A stretch of DNA of 64,000 bases from Alcaligenes faecalis (GCF_005311025.1 NZ_CP031747.1:620001-684000), one strand, 5' to 3'. Positions 34,726 through 43,117 are shown, numbered from the stretch's first letter. A program made the numbers and translations. The notes: generated by a model not told the origin, from the letters alone.

Positions 34726-37334
34726 CCTCCTAACAAAACGAGGTGGTCACGGTCCCATTTGCTTGGGCCATTAACCTGAAGAGTTCCACCTGGGCCTTGG
34801 AACTCGTCGGATGGGTTTTCCGGAACGACGTCGATGCGCCCTGCGTCCAGTTGTTGCTTGCGCCAATTCCAAGTGATGCGTGCGCGGTCTAATAGTGTGG
34901 CGGTAGTCACGTCGTCTGGAGGGTTTCTAACCTGAGCCTTTGGGAATATGTCGGCGGCAGTGACATACAATGCGCCGCTTTCCAGGATGAAGTAGCCAAG
35001 CGCGGCGGGTGCGACACCTTTCATTTGCTCGATGAGGCTTGAGTAAAGTGCCAGTTGCAGGTGGTCGCCAGAGCGAAGCAAGCCGGCATAGTAGTTGTCG
35101 CTTCGCCACTTCATATCCAGGGCGGCAGTTCGTTTGTCGCCAAACGTGATAAGAAGGTCAATCTTGCCAATCAGTGGGATTGCACCTAAGGTTCCGATGC
35201 ACTCAACTTCGGTTTGCACCTGTATTGCCCCAGCGGATTTCAGGTGATCGAGGAGACTGCAGATGGCTCCCTCGCAGATCTTGCGGAAGTGCTGTTGGCT
35301 TACACCTGCACCTTGCATCAGTAATACAGCCCCTTCGGTCAGCAGGAGCCTGTCTGCTTCAGTACGAAACCAGGCTGTTGCAGCGTTGTTTGACCAAGAC
35401 AAGGCGTCATTGTGGGCGAAGAGTTTCTCGAAAACTCGGTGCGCAAGGATACCCAGCAGGCGATTGTCTTCCTCCACTGCTAGGGCGTAGCTGGGTTCTA
35501 GATTGGCCACACGTTTCAGTGCAAATAGGGCGGGGTTATTGAAGAGTTCGTTTAGCGTAGTAAACGACTGTTCGACGTTTTCAAGCTGTACAGGGGTAGG
35601 TAGACAGATTTTACTCGGTGTTGCGGGAAGAGGCTGAGGCAGAAGCACTTCGGCCATTGTTCCGAGAAGTGAGGAGCCAAGTGCGGTATCCAGATCGATT
35701 GCGCCAGACTCGATGTTAGGTGCAAGCTTCTTCAGAAGCTGGCGAACCGGATGCACTTCTGCATTAGGGGGTGGGCAGACTAGGATGAATCTCTTCTTCG
35801 CGGCAAGTAGTGGTCTTAGCCATTGTTGTGTCAAGGAAACTAACTCACGTGCCGGGTCTCGCAGTTGGACACCCTGTTGGGTAAGGGCTTCCAATTCCGA
35901 GGGGGACCAAGGAAGTGGGGGGGGAAGGGCAGGCGTAGATGGTATCCACCAGATAACTTCGTCGGCTGCTTCGACGCATGCGGCTGCCACCCTTGCTGAA
36001 CGCATGCAGCCCACATGTGGCATCGCAGCGGGGTTGGTTGCATCTGCAGGAGTAGCGTGGGAGATTAGCTGTTCAATTTGCCGTGGCAGCACGCTCGCCA
36101 GTCCTTGTCGAGCTAGCTCGGTCAGTGCGTCATAGACGGCGGTACATTGGCGATATGCCGCCGAAAAGTTCGCGTCAACGGCGGAATCTCCAGTGAGGCG
36201 ACGTCGCATCGCTTCCTTAAGCCGCTCGATCCGAGCGATGAGCTCATCCGTGGGCACTCCGTTAGAGCGAGTCCAACGTTCGGATTCCAGCCAGAATTTG
36301 ATGTTTTCTGCGATTTCTTTGGCGTCCTCACCCTCGGCTAGTTTAATCTTGGCAGCAGTCCAGGCTTCGCCGCCAATTCCAGGCTGCTTGGCGAGCGCGC
36401 GAGCGAGTGTGCTTCTTGCTCGACGGCTGAATGGGCCGACAGGATGGGTCAAAAAATCTAGCAATCTATTAATGTCGAGCGGATCCCAGCACATTTCTAC
36501 GGCAAGCGGTAAAGCCTGAAGCGCTGGTCGAAGCGGACTGGGTCGTTCGAAACCACAGTTGACCCCGCCTGCTGCGACAAGAGATACATCCAGGGAGTCG
36601 CCAGTGTTTTCGGCTAGGATCAGCCGGTCACCTGGTACGTACGAGTGTTGTGCCCTCAACCAGTTCTCGGCAGTCGTGGCTGTGAGGGAGTGCACAAACA
36701 AGACGCTACCATCAGTTGGCGCGGCCAAACTACTTGCAGCGCCACCAGCCAGCGCGGTTAGGGCCCTGTCTTGCAATTCACGGAGTTGGCCTTCGCCCTG
36801 AGGTTCAGGAAGGCGGAGTTTCACATTAGGTAGGCAGTCAAGCACGTTTTGCCAGAGGAGTGGGAAGTCCTCTGGCATGTCAACTAGCGTGACTGACTTG
36901 ATGGGGCCAGAGCTGGACTTGCGTAACGCTTGTACCACAAGGTGCAAGCGTTCTGCTTCTCCGTGCGGCAGTACTTCGAGCGCAGCCTTTTCGATAGCGG
37001 CAAGTTCCTGGAGTCGTACAGGGTGCATTGGCTTTGCGTTGCCATCCCAGCCACCGAGTCGCCATTCGTCTCGCCAGGCTAGCAGGCGCGCAGCCGTACC
37101 GATGCTGTCGGCTTTTAAAGACTCACTGTAGAAACGTGAGTCGTTGTCATGTTTGCGAAGCAATCCGGAGTAGACCGCAACACGTTTGGCCTTAGACGCT
37201 TCCGGTGCGCTTAGGCCAAGGTAGGTTTCAAGTAGGGACAAAAATCCGAGGCGGCCGACGACCGGTGCGTTGAAGAAGTTTGTTGGTGATGGACCCTGGC
37301 GTGCGTCCAGGAACAGGCCAAAAGTGATATGCAT
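34716..37334 (-). CDS. AddB-like PD-(D/E)xK nuclease/inactive helicase subunit
   Basis: 872 aa from ATG 37334 (MHITFGLFLD); ATG 37361 and TTG 37370 extend it slightly, and no start has a strong Shine-Dalgarno. The N-terminal 600 residues show the divergent helicase-like organisation of AddB without a Walker A. The C-terminal RecB-family nuclease has AHRVFEKLF, IGKIDLLITFGD, TAALDMKWRSDNYYAG and LQLALYSSLIEQ, giving the Asp, D-x-K and Gln-Tyr positions. The cysteines of AddB's iron-sulphur cluster are not evident. First gene of a three-gene operon with the AddA-like and PLD genes, coupled by overlap. Confidence 0.75.
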   Translation of the reverse strand: MHITFGLFLDARQGPSPTNFFNAPVVGRLGFLSLLETYLGLSAPEASKAKRVAVYSGLLRKHDNDSRFYSESLKADSIGTAARLLAWRDEWRLGGWDGNAKPMHPVRLQELAAIEKAALEVLPHGEAERLHLVVQALRKSSSGPIKSVTLVDMPEDFPLLWQNVLDCLPNVKLRLPEPQGEGQLRELQDRALTALAGGAASSLAAPTDGSVLFVHSLTATTAENWLRAQHSYVPGDRLILAENTGDSLDVSLVAAGGVNCGFERPSPLRPALQALPLAVEMCWDPLDINRLLDFLTHPVGPFSRRARSTLARALAKQPGIGGEAWTAAKIKLAEGEDAKEIAENIKFWLESERWTRSNGVPTDELIARIERLKEAMRRRLTGDSAVDANFSAAYRQCTAVYDALTELARQGLASVLPRQIEQLISHATPADATNPAAMPHVGCMRSARVAAACVEAADEVIWWIPSTPALPPPLPWSPSELEALTQQGVQLRDPARELVSLTQQWLRPLLAAKKRFILVCPPPNAEVHPVRQLLKKLAPNIESGAIDLDTALGSSLLGTMAEVLLPQPLPATPSKICLPTPVQLENVEQSFTTLNELFNNPALFALKRVANLEPSYALAVEEDNRLLGILAHRVFEKLFAHNDALSWSNNAATAWFRTEADRLLLTEGAVLLMQGAGVSQQHFRKICEGAICSLLDHLKSAGAIQVQTEVECIGTLGAIPLIGKIDLLITFGDKRTAALDMKWRSDNYYAGLLRSGDHLQLALYSSLIEQMKGVAPAALGYFILESGALYVTAADIFPKAQVRNPPDDVTTATLLDRARITWNWRKQQLDAGRIDVVPENPSDEFQGPGGTLQVNGPSKWDRDHLVLLGGWE

Positions 37335-37513
37335 ACTGAGGTTGATTTCCCTGAAAACCATCGAATGCAAGTGTTCTATTGCTTCTTGCCCACCTGCTTA
37401 ATGTCTACGAGTGTAATCGATAGTAACTATTCACGCAGATTGGCATATAGTAATCTGTTTCTCGTTGCCTGTTGGCTATTTCGGTTTTTCACGATTGAGC
37501 CAACGTAGTGCCA

Positions 37514-37711
37514 ATGCTAATCGGTAATAACTCTGATTTATTAGCCCTCTATGGATCGCCTGATGATAATTTGAATAATGGAGTAACCAGGAATTTGCCT
37601 ATGTCTGTAGCTAAACTTATTTTTTTTACATTGATGGGGGGTTTTTGGATCTTATTTTGGTGTGCTGTGCTAGAAATACTGAGCACTACTCAGTTAGAAG
37701 CAGGATCTTAG
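37514..37711 (+). CDS. Possible small single-helix membrane protein
   Basis: 65 aa from ATG 37514, or 36 aa from the internal ATG (MSVAKLIFF). One strong hydrophobic segment (LIFFTLMGGFWILFWCAVLEIL). No Shine-Dalgarno of note at either start. It lies divergently upstream of the AddB-like operon. Could be a small toxin or a chance frame. Confidence 0.3.
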   Translation: MLIGNNSDLLALYGSPDDNLNNGVTRNLPMSVAKLIFFTLMGGFWILFWCAVLEILSTTQLEAGS

Positions 37712-37801
37712 CGACATTCAATAACTAAAAGAATGAGCAGCATTAAATAATAACCGTCTTATATTGATCACTAAAAAAATTTGTCTCTATTTTAAAATAG
37801 T

Positions 37802-38122
37802 TCAGTCATGGTTGATCGCAAAATCTTCACGTGAATGACCTTCCGATTCGATCTGCTTGATCCACGTGGGTATGCGCCCTCTACCACTCCAGGCATGCCC
37901 ATCTGGATGCTGATATCTGACTTTTGATACCGCTTTGGATCGTGAAGGTTTGTGATGAAACGCCTGGGCAATATCTTCAGGTGTTAGGTCGTGCTCTTTC
38001 ATTGAACGAAGAATATCGCTAATTACCTTAGATCTTGTTTTTTGTTTTAATTTATCGGCATCACGTTTCAAACGAGTAATTTCTTTTCTGATTTCGGTGA
38101 TGGAGTTAAGTTTTTTTCTCAT
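37802..38122 (-). CDS. H-NS-like nucleoid silencer
   Basis: 106 aa from ATG 38122, preceded by AGAGGA at good spacing. A helical, Arg/Lys-rich oligomerisation region (KEITRLKRDADKLKQKTR) is followed by a linker and the H-NS DNA-binding motif YQHPDGHAWSGRGRIPTWI at about 75-93. The W-x-G-R-G-R hook inserts into the minor groove of AT-rich DNA. Mobile elements often carry such proteins to silence their own AT-rich cargo and limit fitness cost. AT-rich modules at 13, 27 and 44 kb are natural targets (inference). Confidence 0.88.
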   Translation of the reverse strand: MRKKLNSITEIRKEITRLKRDADKLKQKTRSKVISDILRSMKEHDLTPEDIAQAFHHKPSRSKAVSKVRYQHPDGHAWSGRGRIPTWIKQIESEGHSREDFAINHD

Positions 38123-38175
38123 GCGTTCCTCTTGATTGTCTCTCAACCGGCTAAACGGAGAGGTGGCCCTTCATT

Positions 38176-38198
38176 GGCCAGGCATCAACGGCCTGGCC
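38176..38198 (-). promoter_or_regulatory. Hairpin between the lysozyme-like gene and the H-NS gene
   Basis: GGCCAGGC and GCCTGGCC form a perfect 8-bp stem with a 7-nt loop. On the minus strand it follows the lysozyme-like stop and precedes the H-NS start by about 55 nt. Either a weak terminator without U-run or a leader hairpin. Confidence 0.5.
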
Positions 38199-38205
38199 AA
38201 CCGAG

Positions 38206-39096
38206 TTAGAACAACGACATCACAACAATGAATGACATTCCGATCATGATGGTTCTCTGTACGCCACTTACAAGTTCGACCTTCTCGATTGAGCCCGTTG
38301 AGTAGTTACGAAAAAGCGCCGTAATAAACGACATCAAGATAAGGATAACAAACGCAGTGGATGTCGCAAAAATGATGAGTCGCAAGTTACCCATGCTGAC
38401 GCCAGATCCAGATGCAAATCCTTGCTCCAGGCTTTCGGTTAAAGGCAGGCAGCCTTCACCTTCACGGATACACGGATCAACGGGTGGTCGGTAGGTGCCA
38501 CCTTGATCAGGGTTTGGTCGAATGATGTCGTCTACTGGATCGCCGTTATTACCCGTAGGCGGGCCATTTCGTATACGGTCAGCCATTTTGCAGATGGTCG
38601 TCCCATTGATATCCGCAAAGCCGTTACAACTGCCTGAGTTGATCATTTTCTGGCAATTCCCGATTCCGAGCTGGACGCATGCCAGTACCATATCACCATC
38701 GACTTCTCGGCCATCGAACGTTCCCAGTCCCGCAAGAGTCTTGGGAGCCCGTGCTTGCATGGCATCAGTGGTCAGTTTTGTCCAAGCATCGACTTGGCGT
38801 TGCAAGTCCCAAGTTGCAAAATCATCGGGGGTTGTTTTTGCATATTCACGGATATTGGTTTTGTTCATCTGCAGGATGCCTGTACAACAAGACCCGTTAT
38901 AGATGTCAAGCTGCCCACTCGATTCAAACATGGCCAACCGGCCTACGGCATCCGCATTTGCCTTGAGCCATGGGCTGGCGTTGGGTGAGTTGCGGACAGC
39001 ATCCGCCACTTGTGCTGCCGTAACAAGTGCTGCTGCGAACGCTACCGCTGAGGCTGTATATAAAAGCCACCCTGAGATCGATCGCTTGCGTATCAC
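38206..39096 (-). CDS. Lysozyme-like protein fused to a PFL_4701-type membrane segment
   Basis: 296 aa. An N-terminal signal-anchor (WLLYTASAVAFAAALVTAAQV) leads to a periplasmic domain with GRLAMFESSGQLDIYNGS and CCTGILQMNKTNIREY, a lysozyme/transglycosylase-like Glu context, and several Cys likely in disulphides. A proline-rich linker follows. The C-terminal 75 residues, FASGSGVSMGNLRLIIFATS then two hydrophobic segments, mirror the small PFL_4701/DUF3262 protein encoded at 59.8 kb. It probably opens peptidoglycan for the mating apparatus. The active-site call is moderate. Upstream genes encode a secreted protein and a DsbC-like oxidoreductase. Confidence 0.6.
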   Translation of the reverse strand: MIRKRSISGWLLYTASAVAFAAALVTAAQVADAVRNSPNASPWLKANADAVGRLAMFESSGQLDIYNGSCCTGILQMNKTNIREYAKTTPDDFATWDLQRQVDAWTKLTTDAMQARAPKTLAGLGTFDGREVDGDMVLACVQLGIGNCQKMINSGSCNGFADINGTTICKMADRIRNGPPTGNNGDPVDDIIRPNPDQGGTYRPPVDPCIREGEGCLPLTESLEQGFASGSGVSMGNLRLIIFATSTAFVILILMSFITALFRNYSTGSIEKVELVSGVQRTIMIGMSFIVVMSLF

Positions 39097-39107
39097 TGTT
39101 TTGCCTT

Positions 39108-39707
39108 TTATTGGATTCGTAGGGTTCTATCGCACGATTTCACGTGCTTGCCATGTTGGATAATGCGAAAATAAGCAGTCATCGTGTTTCGGTCGAAAGC
39201 AATTTGAGATTGATTGATTTCTCCCGGTTTATCAGCTGGCTCAGGATAGAGATGGCAGTATTCAGGAAAATCCTTCGATACGGACTTGCTGCTATTCATT
39301 TGAGTCACGCGCATCGGGCAGACGGAATACATATCTTCAATTCCACGACCGTTGGCGGGAGGAATGCAGCCATTGGAAAAACCGGAGCTAAAGATAGAAA
39401 AAACGAATTGGCTGCCGTTTACTGAATACGGTTTTATTAAGATGAAAGACGCCATTTTCGATCCGGACGTTAAGCCAGATCCAGTTGATTCAATTTCCTT
39501 TTCCCAAATATTTCTAGCAAGGCTCATTTCCGCACGAGAAGCGTGAGGAAGCTCCATAGATCCTGTATTAAAACCGACCACCGTCATCGGCTCCCACTTA
39601 AGCCCAGGCGGTAGATTGCTTTGGCTGTTAGTGCCTTGTGCCTGTACTAGGTTAGAAATTACTAGCGAGAATGAAAATGCGATGCTGGCTAATTTATTAA
39701 ACTTCAT
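39108..39707 (-). CDS. Secreted protein of unknown function
   Basis: 199 aa with a clear signal peptide (MKFNKLASIAFSFSLVISN, ending VQAQG). The mature part is beta-rich with several Cys (GCIPPANG, SVCPMRV, EYCHLY, SCDRTLRIQ), suggesting disulphides made by the adjacent DsbC-like protein. No domain recognised. It lies between the lysozyme-like and DsbC-like genes with 11-12 bp gaps, so the three form one envelope operon. Confidence 0.6.
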   Translation of the reverse strand: MKFNKLASIAFSFSLVISNLVQAQGTNSQSNLPPGLKWEPMTVVGFNTGSMELPHASRAEMSLARNIWEKEIESTGSGLTSGSKMASFILIKPYSVNGSQFVFSIFSSGFSNGCIPPANGRGIEDMYSVCPMRVTQMNSSKSVSKDFPEYCHLYPEPADKPGEINQSQIAFDRNTMTAYFRIIQHGKHVKSCDRTLRIQ

Positions 39708-39719
39708 CTTTATCTTCCC

Positions 39720-40478
39720 TTAGTTTTTTGATAACTCTGAAGCATCTAATTCTGCAATAAATTGCTCTGGAGGTGTTGCGCCAACTAACCGCTTTCCGTT
39801 GCCCAATATAACTGTAGGTGTGTTAGCGATATTGTTTGCTTCTCCAAACTTTAAAATCCCCACCAGACCAGAAATGTCGCAGTCCTCACGGCCATCGATA
39901 TTCCGTCCGTTCATGACCATGTTCCAGGCAGCGTTTCGATCTGGAGAGCACCAGGCTTTGCGGGCGATGGGGGCTGATTGCGGGTCAATAACGGGAAAGA
40001 CAAATCGATAGACCGTTACGTTTTCAAGCTGATCGACGAATTTTGTGAACACGCGGCAGATGGGACAAAGAGGATCCTCAAAGACGGCCATCTTGCGTTG
40101 TCCGTTGCCATGGACTTGCACAATGGCTTGACTCAGCGGTAGTGATTCCCATGGGATCGTGTTGAGCTTTTCAAGGGCTGGTGCGGTCACGTCACGGCGG
40201 TCTTTCATGTCCATGAGGGCGCCGCCGACAAATGCGTACCGCCCGGTCGAGTCGCTGTAGAAAATCTCGTTGCCACTGGTGACCTGGTAGATGCCGGCAA
40301 TAGGCGTGGTTGAGATGCTATCGATGGGGACAGAGCCTTGAGTGTGTTCCTCAATAGCTGCTTGCACGTCAGACGGTACGCCTTGAGCCCAGGACGCTGT
40401 GGCCAGTCCCAGGCTAAGGCTTGAACTGACTGCCAGGCGAATCAGCAAAGAAGAAGGGGAATAGGTTGAGGTAAGCAT
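39720..40478 (-). CDS. DsbC-like thiol:disulphide interchange protein
   Basis: 252 aa. Signal peptide (SSLSLGLATASWAQG), an N-terminal dimerisation-like region (IAGIYQVTSGNEIFYSDSTG) and a thioredoxin fold with active site DPLCPICRVF near 138-147 and a cis-Pro NTPTVILGNGK near 224. The CPIC site replaces the CGYC of DsbC. In these ICEs a DsbC-like gene usually lies within the secretion locus; here it sits apart with other periplasmic genes. Expected to isomerise disulphides in TraU-like and pilus components. Confidence 0.8.
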   Translation of the reverse strand: MLTSTYSPSSLLIRLAVSSSLSLGLATASWAQGVPSDVQAAIEEHTQGSVPIDSISTTPIAGIYQVTSGNEIFYSDSTGRYAFVGGALMDMKDRRDVTAPALEKLNTIPWESLPLSQAIVQVHGNGQRKMAVFEDPLCPICRVFTKFVDQLENVTVYRFVFPVIDPQSAPIARKAWCSPDRNAAWNMVMNGRNIDGREDCDISGLVGILKFGEANNIANTPTVILGNGKRLVGATPPEQFIAELDASELSKN

Positions 40479-40499
40479 GGTTCGGAAGAATCCTGGTTG

Positions 40500-41009
40500 T
40501 CAGTAATCAAAGGCGCGAACGCCTCGGGCGACACGGCATTGTTCGACCGCGTCACGAATAAGTTGGGAGACGTGCTGAGGGCTAGCGATCGCGCTGATGT
40601 GCACGGTCGGCGTCGAGGCGTCAGTGGTTTGCAAAACGACACGGCCACGGCCAAACAGGGCTTGAAAGAGGGTGCCGGAAACGGCGATGTCTTTTACCCG
40701 GTATAACTCCAGGGTTTCGACACGTTTGACGAGGATCCCGCTGTACTCCAGTAGGCGTTGGTTCGTCAGTTCATAGCGATGATTGGCAACCTTAAGGTAT
40801 CGGTAGATCGCCCACAGGACAGGAATGACTGTCCAGCAGAACAGGATAGCGACAATGAACCAGCCCGCATTGATGAGCTGGCCTTCTGTGCCTACCCAGA
40901 TAAGTTCTGTCTCTCGCGTGGATGCAGGAGGCGCAATGTGGCTGGCAGCTGCCTGTGATAGTGGAGTAGGAGTGTCGAATGGGTCCATGTGGCCACTGTA
41001 GGGCCGCAT
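40500..41009 (-). CDS. PH-domain (bPH_2) membrane protein
   Basis: 169 aa from ATG 41009; the internal ATG 40988 (MDPFDTP) is an equally plausible start, and neither has a Shine-Dalgarno. A short N-terminus, one hydrophobic hairpin (GWFIVAILFCWTVIPVLWAIYRY), then the bacterial PH-like domain: YELTNQRLLEYSGIL, VKRVETLELYRVKDIAV, GRVVLQTTDAS. Such proteins sit in the inner membrane with the PH fold in the cytoplasm; function unknown. It is 21 bp upstream of the DsbC-like gene. Confidence 0.75.
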   Translation of the reverse strand: MRPYSGHMDPFDTPTPLSQAAASHIAPPASTRETELIWVGTEGQLINAGWFIVAILFCWTVIPVLWAIYRYLKVANHRYELTNQRLLEYSGILVKRVETLELYRVKDIAVSGTLFQALFGRGRVVLQTTDASTPTVHISAIASPQHVSQLIRDAVEQCRVARGVRAFDY

Positions 41010-41026
41010 GAAGTGTGTGTCTGTTC

Positions 41027-41054
41027 AAACCCTTGGGCACATAACCAAGGGTTT
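41027..41054. terminator. Perfect hairpin between SprT-like and PH genes
   Basis: AAACCCTTGG and CCAAGGGTTT form a 10-bp stem with an 8-nt loop, 26 bp beyond the SprT-like stop. Likely terminator of the SprT-like gene. Confidence 0.65.
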
Positions 41055-41080
41055 CGACTTGACAAGCCTTTAAATCAATT

Positions 41081-41887
41081 CTAGGCCGATTCGCTGTTGG
41101 TGCTTAGTCGAGCTGCGTCCGGCGATGTGAATGGGCTTTCACAGGATCCGCAGATAATCTTCAACTTTGGTTTACCCCAGACGCTTGTGCCGCATGGGCA
41201 GACGTACTTCCATCGGTTTGAATTGCCGGTGGGTTTTACTGGCATACTCTCGTCGCCCTGGGCGGCGTTGCTTGTGGAGGTGGCACTGGATGCCAAAGCT
41301 TGAGTGAGTGCTGGAAGTGCGATGTATGGAGGAGCTCCACCTCCTACTGAGATGTCCAAGCGCTCAGCGGCGCTACGAGGTGCGTCGGCATGTGAGAAGC
41401 GATCGTACCAGGTCAGACAAAATGACTGGGTGAGCAGATCGGCGCATGCTTTCACAAATTTGCCATCCTCAATCGCATAATCAGCCATGAGTTGGCCAGT
41501 GCGAGCGCCACCAGGTTGGCCAGTCGAAGAGGGCATCAGTCCAATCGCTTCCATCTTCGAGGCCCACTCTTCATTGTGATACCTGCCACGCCCAGGCTTG
41601 CCGAAATGGAATTGCCAGAGATGGCACATTTCATGTACCAAAGTTTGCATAGTTTCGATCAAGGGCACGACAGCAAAGTAGGCCGGGTTCATCGCTATTT
41701 CGTCTGTATAGGTGCCTTGAGCATCTACAAATCGCTGGCTTGAGAAATAGCCCATTGAGCGTTTCTCGCGTTGCAAGGTAATCAGGCAGTTAGGCAACCT
41801 ACCGTCGTATAGGGCGCGATTGAAATGATCGTAGGCTTGTTGCAGCTCGGTATATGTTTGATGGGTCGGTACCGTTTTCTTGTTCAT
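41081..41887 (-). CDS. SprT-like zinc metalloprotease
   Basis: 268 aa from ATG 41887. SprT-like core: LQQAYDHFNRALYDGRLPNC, GYFSSQRFVD, the zinc motif TLVHEMCHLWQFHFG near 86-100 (HExxH) and HNEEWASKMEAIGL. The C-terminal zinc ribbon WKYVCPCGTSVWGKPK plus ICGSC is intact. In eukaryotes related Spartan proteases clear DNA-protein crosslinks; ICE and plasmid copies may act on the relaxase-DNA adduct or on host proteins (inference). An inverted repeat lies just upstream of the start. Confidence 0.82.
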   Translation of the reverse strand: MNKKTVPTHQTYTELQQAYDHFNRALYDGRLPNCLITLQREKRSMGYFSSQRFVDAQGTYTDEIAMNPAYFAVVPLIETMQTLVHEMCHLWQFHFGKPGRGRYHNEEWASKMEAIGLMPSSTGQPGGARTGQLMADYAIEDGKFVKACADLLTQSFCLTWYDRFSHADAPRSAAERLDISVGGGAPPYIALPALTQALASSATSTSNAAQGDESMPVKPTGNSNRWKYVCPCGTSVWGKPKLKIICGSCESPFTSPDAARLSTNSESA

Positions 41888-41908
41888 GGTGGTCTTAATG
41901 TATGAATT

Positions 41909-41924
41909 TGTATTGCACAATACA
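41909..41924. promoter_or_regulatory. Palindromic operator candidate
   Basis: TGTATTG and CAATACA form a perfect 7-bp inverted repeat with a 2-bp spacer, 21 bp upstream of the SprT-like start and within the divergent intergenic region. Size and placement fit a dimeric repressor site. Confidence 0.4.
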
Positions 41925-42039
41925 CTACATTTGTCGTCAAAGCATTGGCCGAATTTGAGGCTGAAGATAGTTAAACTAGTCACTGCGTGAGATCTCGTGC
42001 TCTTGAAACTGCAGTTTTTTAAAGCCTATATGGATTGAA

Positions 42040-42411
42040 ATGAGTACATCCAACATTGAGGCCCTGGCCAGCATTTGGGCACGGATTGCTGAGGAAACGG
42101 AATTCCCGACCGACTACGAAGGGACGGCCACGCCTGCGGCACACCAAGCCAGCGTAGCAATACAGGAGCGGATTCGGGAGCATATCGTCGCGACCAACGA
42201 CATGCGGTTGTTCGGCCTGCTGCACTTGCTGGGGCAGGCGTCGCTGTGCATGGAGCAGGTGCTATGGCCGGAGGAATACGAGCGGATGGCCCGCGAGGTT
42301 GAAGAAGCTCTGGGTGAAGTCAGTGATCCCAATGCCAGGTTGTACACCCATGAGGAAGTAATGCAGGTGATGCAAGAGCGGAACCACCAGGCACGAAGCA
42401 AGCTCCGTTGA
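42040..42411 (+). CDS. Small helical protein, unknown
   Basis: 123 aa, mostly helical and acidic (NIEALASIWARIAEE, MRLFGLLHLLGQASLCMEQV, EEYERMAREVEEALGEV). GGATTG lies shortly before the ATG. No family recognised. Divergent from the SprT-like gene. Confidence 0.55.
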   Translation: MSTSNIEALASIWARIAEETEFPTDYEGTATPAAHQASVAIQERIREHIVATNDMRLFGLLHLLGQASLCMEQVLWPEEYERMAREVEEALGEVSDPNARLYTHEEVMQVMQERNHQARSKLR

Positions 42412-42522
42412 TGGGGTGATGCAATTGATGGCTGTTTCGGCCTGAGCGGGTGACGCTGGGCTATCGATCACGAACTCAAGGAGCCTTGTCTTGGCATTAT
42501 CCAACAATTGCTGAACTGGATG

Positions 42523-42562
42523 TTGCATGTAACGGGTGATGGCCGTACTATAAGTGCATAGT
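42523..42562 (+). promoter_or_regulatory. Promoter and operator of the toxin-antitoxin pair
   Basis: TTGCAT (42523-42528) and TACTAT (42546-42551) are spaced 17 bp. The inverted repeat ACTAT/ATAGT (42547-42562) overlaps the -10 and start region, the usual place for MazE-type autoregulation. Confidence 0.5.
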
Positions 42563-42575
42563 TATGGAGATCAAG

Positions 42576-42794
42576 ATGGCAAATGTAAATGCAAGAGTTC
42601 AGAAGCACCGGGACTCGCTCCGGCAAGCAGGATTGCGCCCAGTGCAGCTTTGGGTGCCTGATACCCGTCAGCCTGATTTTGCGGCGGAATGCCGTCGTCA
42701 GGCGCTGCGGGTAGCCAAGGCAGATAAGGCTGACGTGGATACAGAACATTTTATGGATGAGGCTCTGGCTGACCTGGATGGTTGGACAGAATGA
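42576..42794 (+). CDS. MazE-like antitoxin (DUF3018)
   Basis: 72 aa from ATG 42576, which has GGAG 5-6 nt upstream. NARVQKHRDSLRQAGLRPVQ and LWVPDTRQPDFAAECRRQ match DUF3018 antitoxins; the acidic C-terminus (EHFMDEALADLDGW) is the likely toxin-binding tail. Its stop overlaps the toxin start. It should bind the palindrome in its promoter. Confidence 0.85.
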   Translation: MANVNARVQKHRDSLRQAGLRPVQLWVPDTRQPDFAAECRRQALRVAKADKADVDTEHFMDEALADLDGWTE

Positions 42795-43117
42795 GGCGTG
42801 GGGATCTAGTTACTGTTGCAATGCAAGGGGATTTTGGAAAGCCTCGGCCTGCGTTAGTGATCCAGGCGGATTTATTTGCTGCCCATTCCTCGGTCACTGT
42901 ACTTCCAGTGACCAGCACAATTGTGAATGCGCCCTTATTGCGCATTAGCATTCAGCCAGACCCAGAAAATGGTCTACAAAAACCATCACAAATCATGATC
43001 GATAAGGCATTGACCGTTAAACGGGATAAGATTGGCCAGGCGTTTGGTTCTGTTAGTGCTGATACACTGGTAGAAATTGAACGGTGCCTTGCTGTTTTCT
43101 TGGGGATCGCTAAGTAA
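42791..43117 (+). CDS. MazF/PemK-family endoribonuclease toxin
   Basis: 108 aa from ATG 42791 (ATGA overlap with the antitoxin stop). Typical fold: RRGDLVTVAMQGDFGKPRPA, LVIQADLF, TVLPVTSTIV, the Arg of LLRISIQPDPENGL and SQIMIDKALTVKRDKIGQ with the Lys/Asp and Lys-Arg positions. Family members cleave mRNA at short sequences. Stabilises the element or contributes to abortive defence. Confidence 0.88.
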   Translation: MRRGDLVTVAMQGDFGKPRPALVIQADLFAAHSSVTVLPVTSTIVNAPLLRISIQPDPENGLQKPSQIMIDKALTVKRDKIGQAFGSVSADTLVEIERCLAVFLGIAK

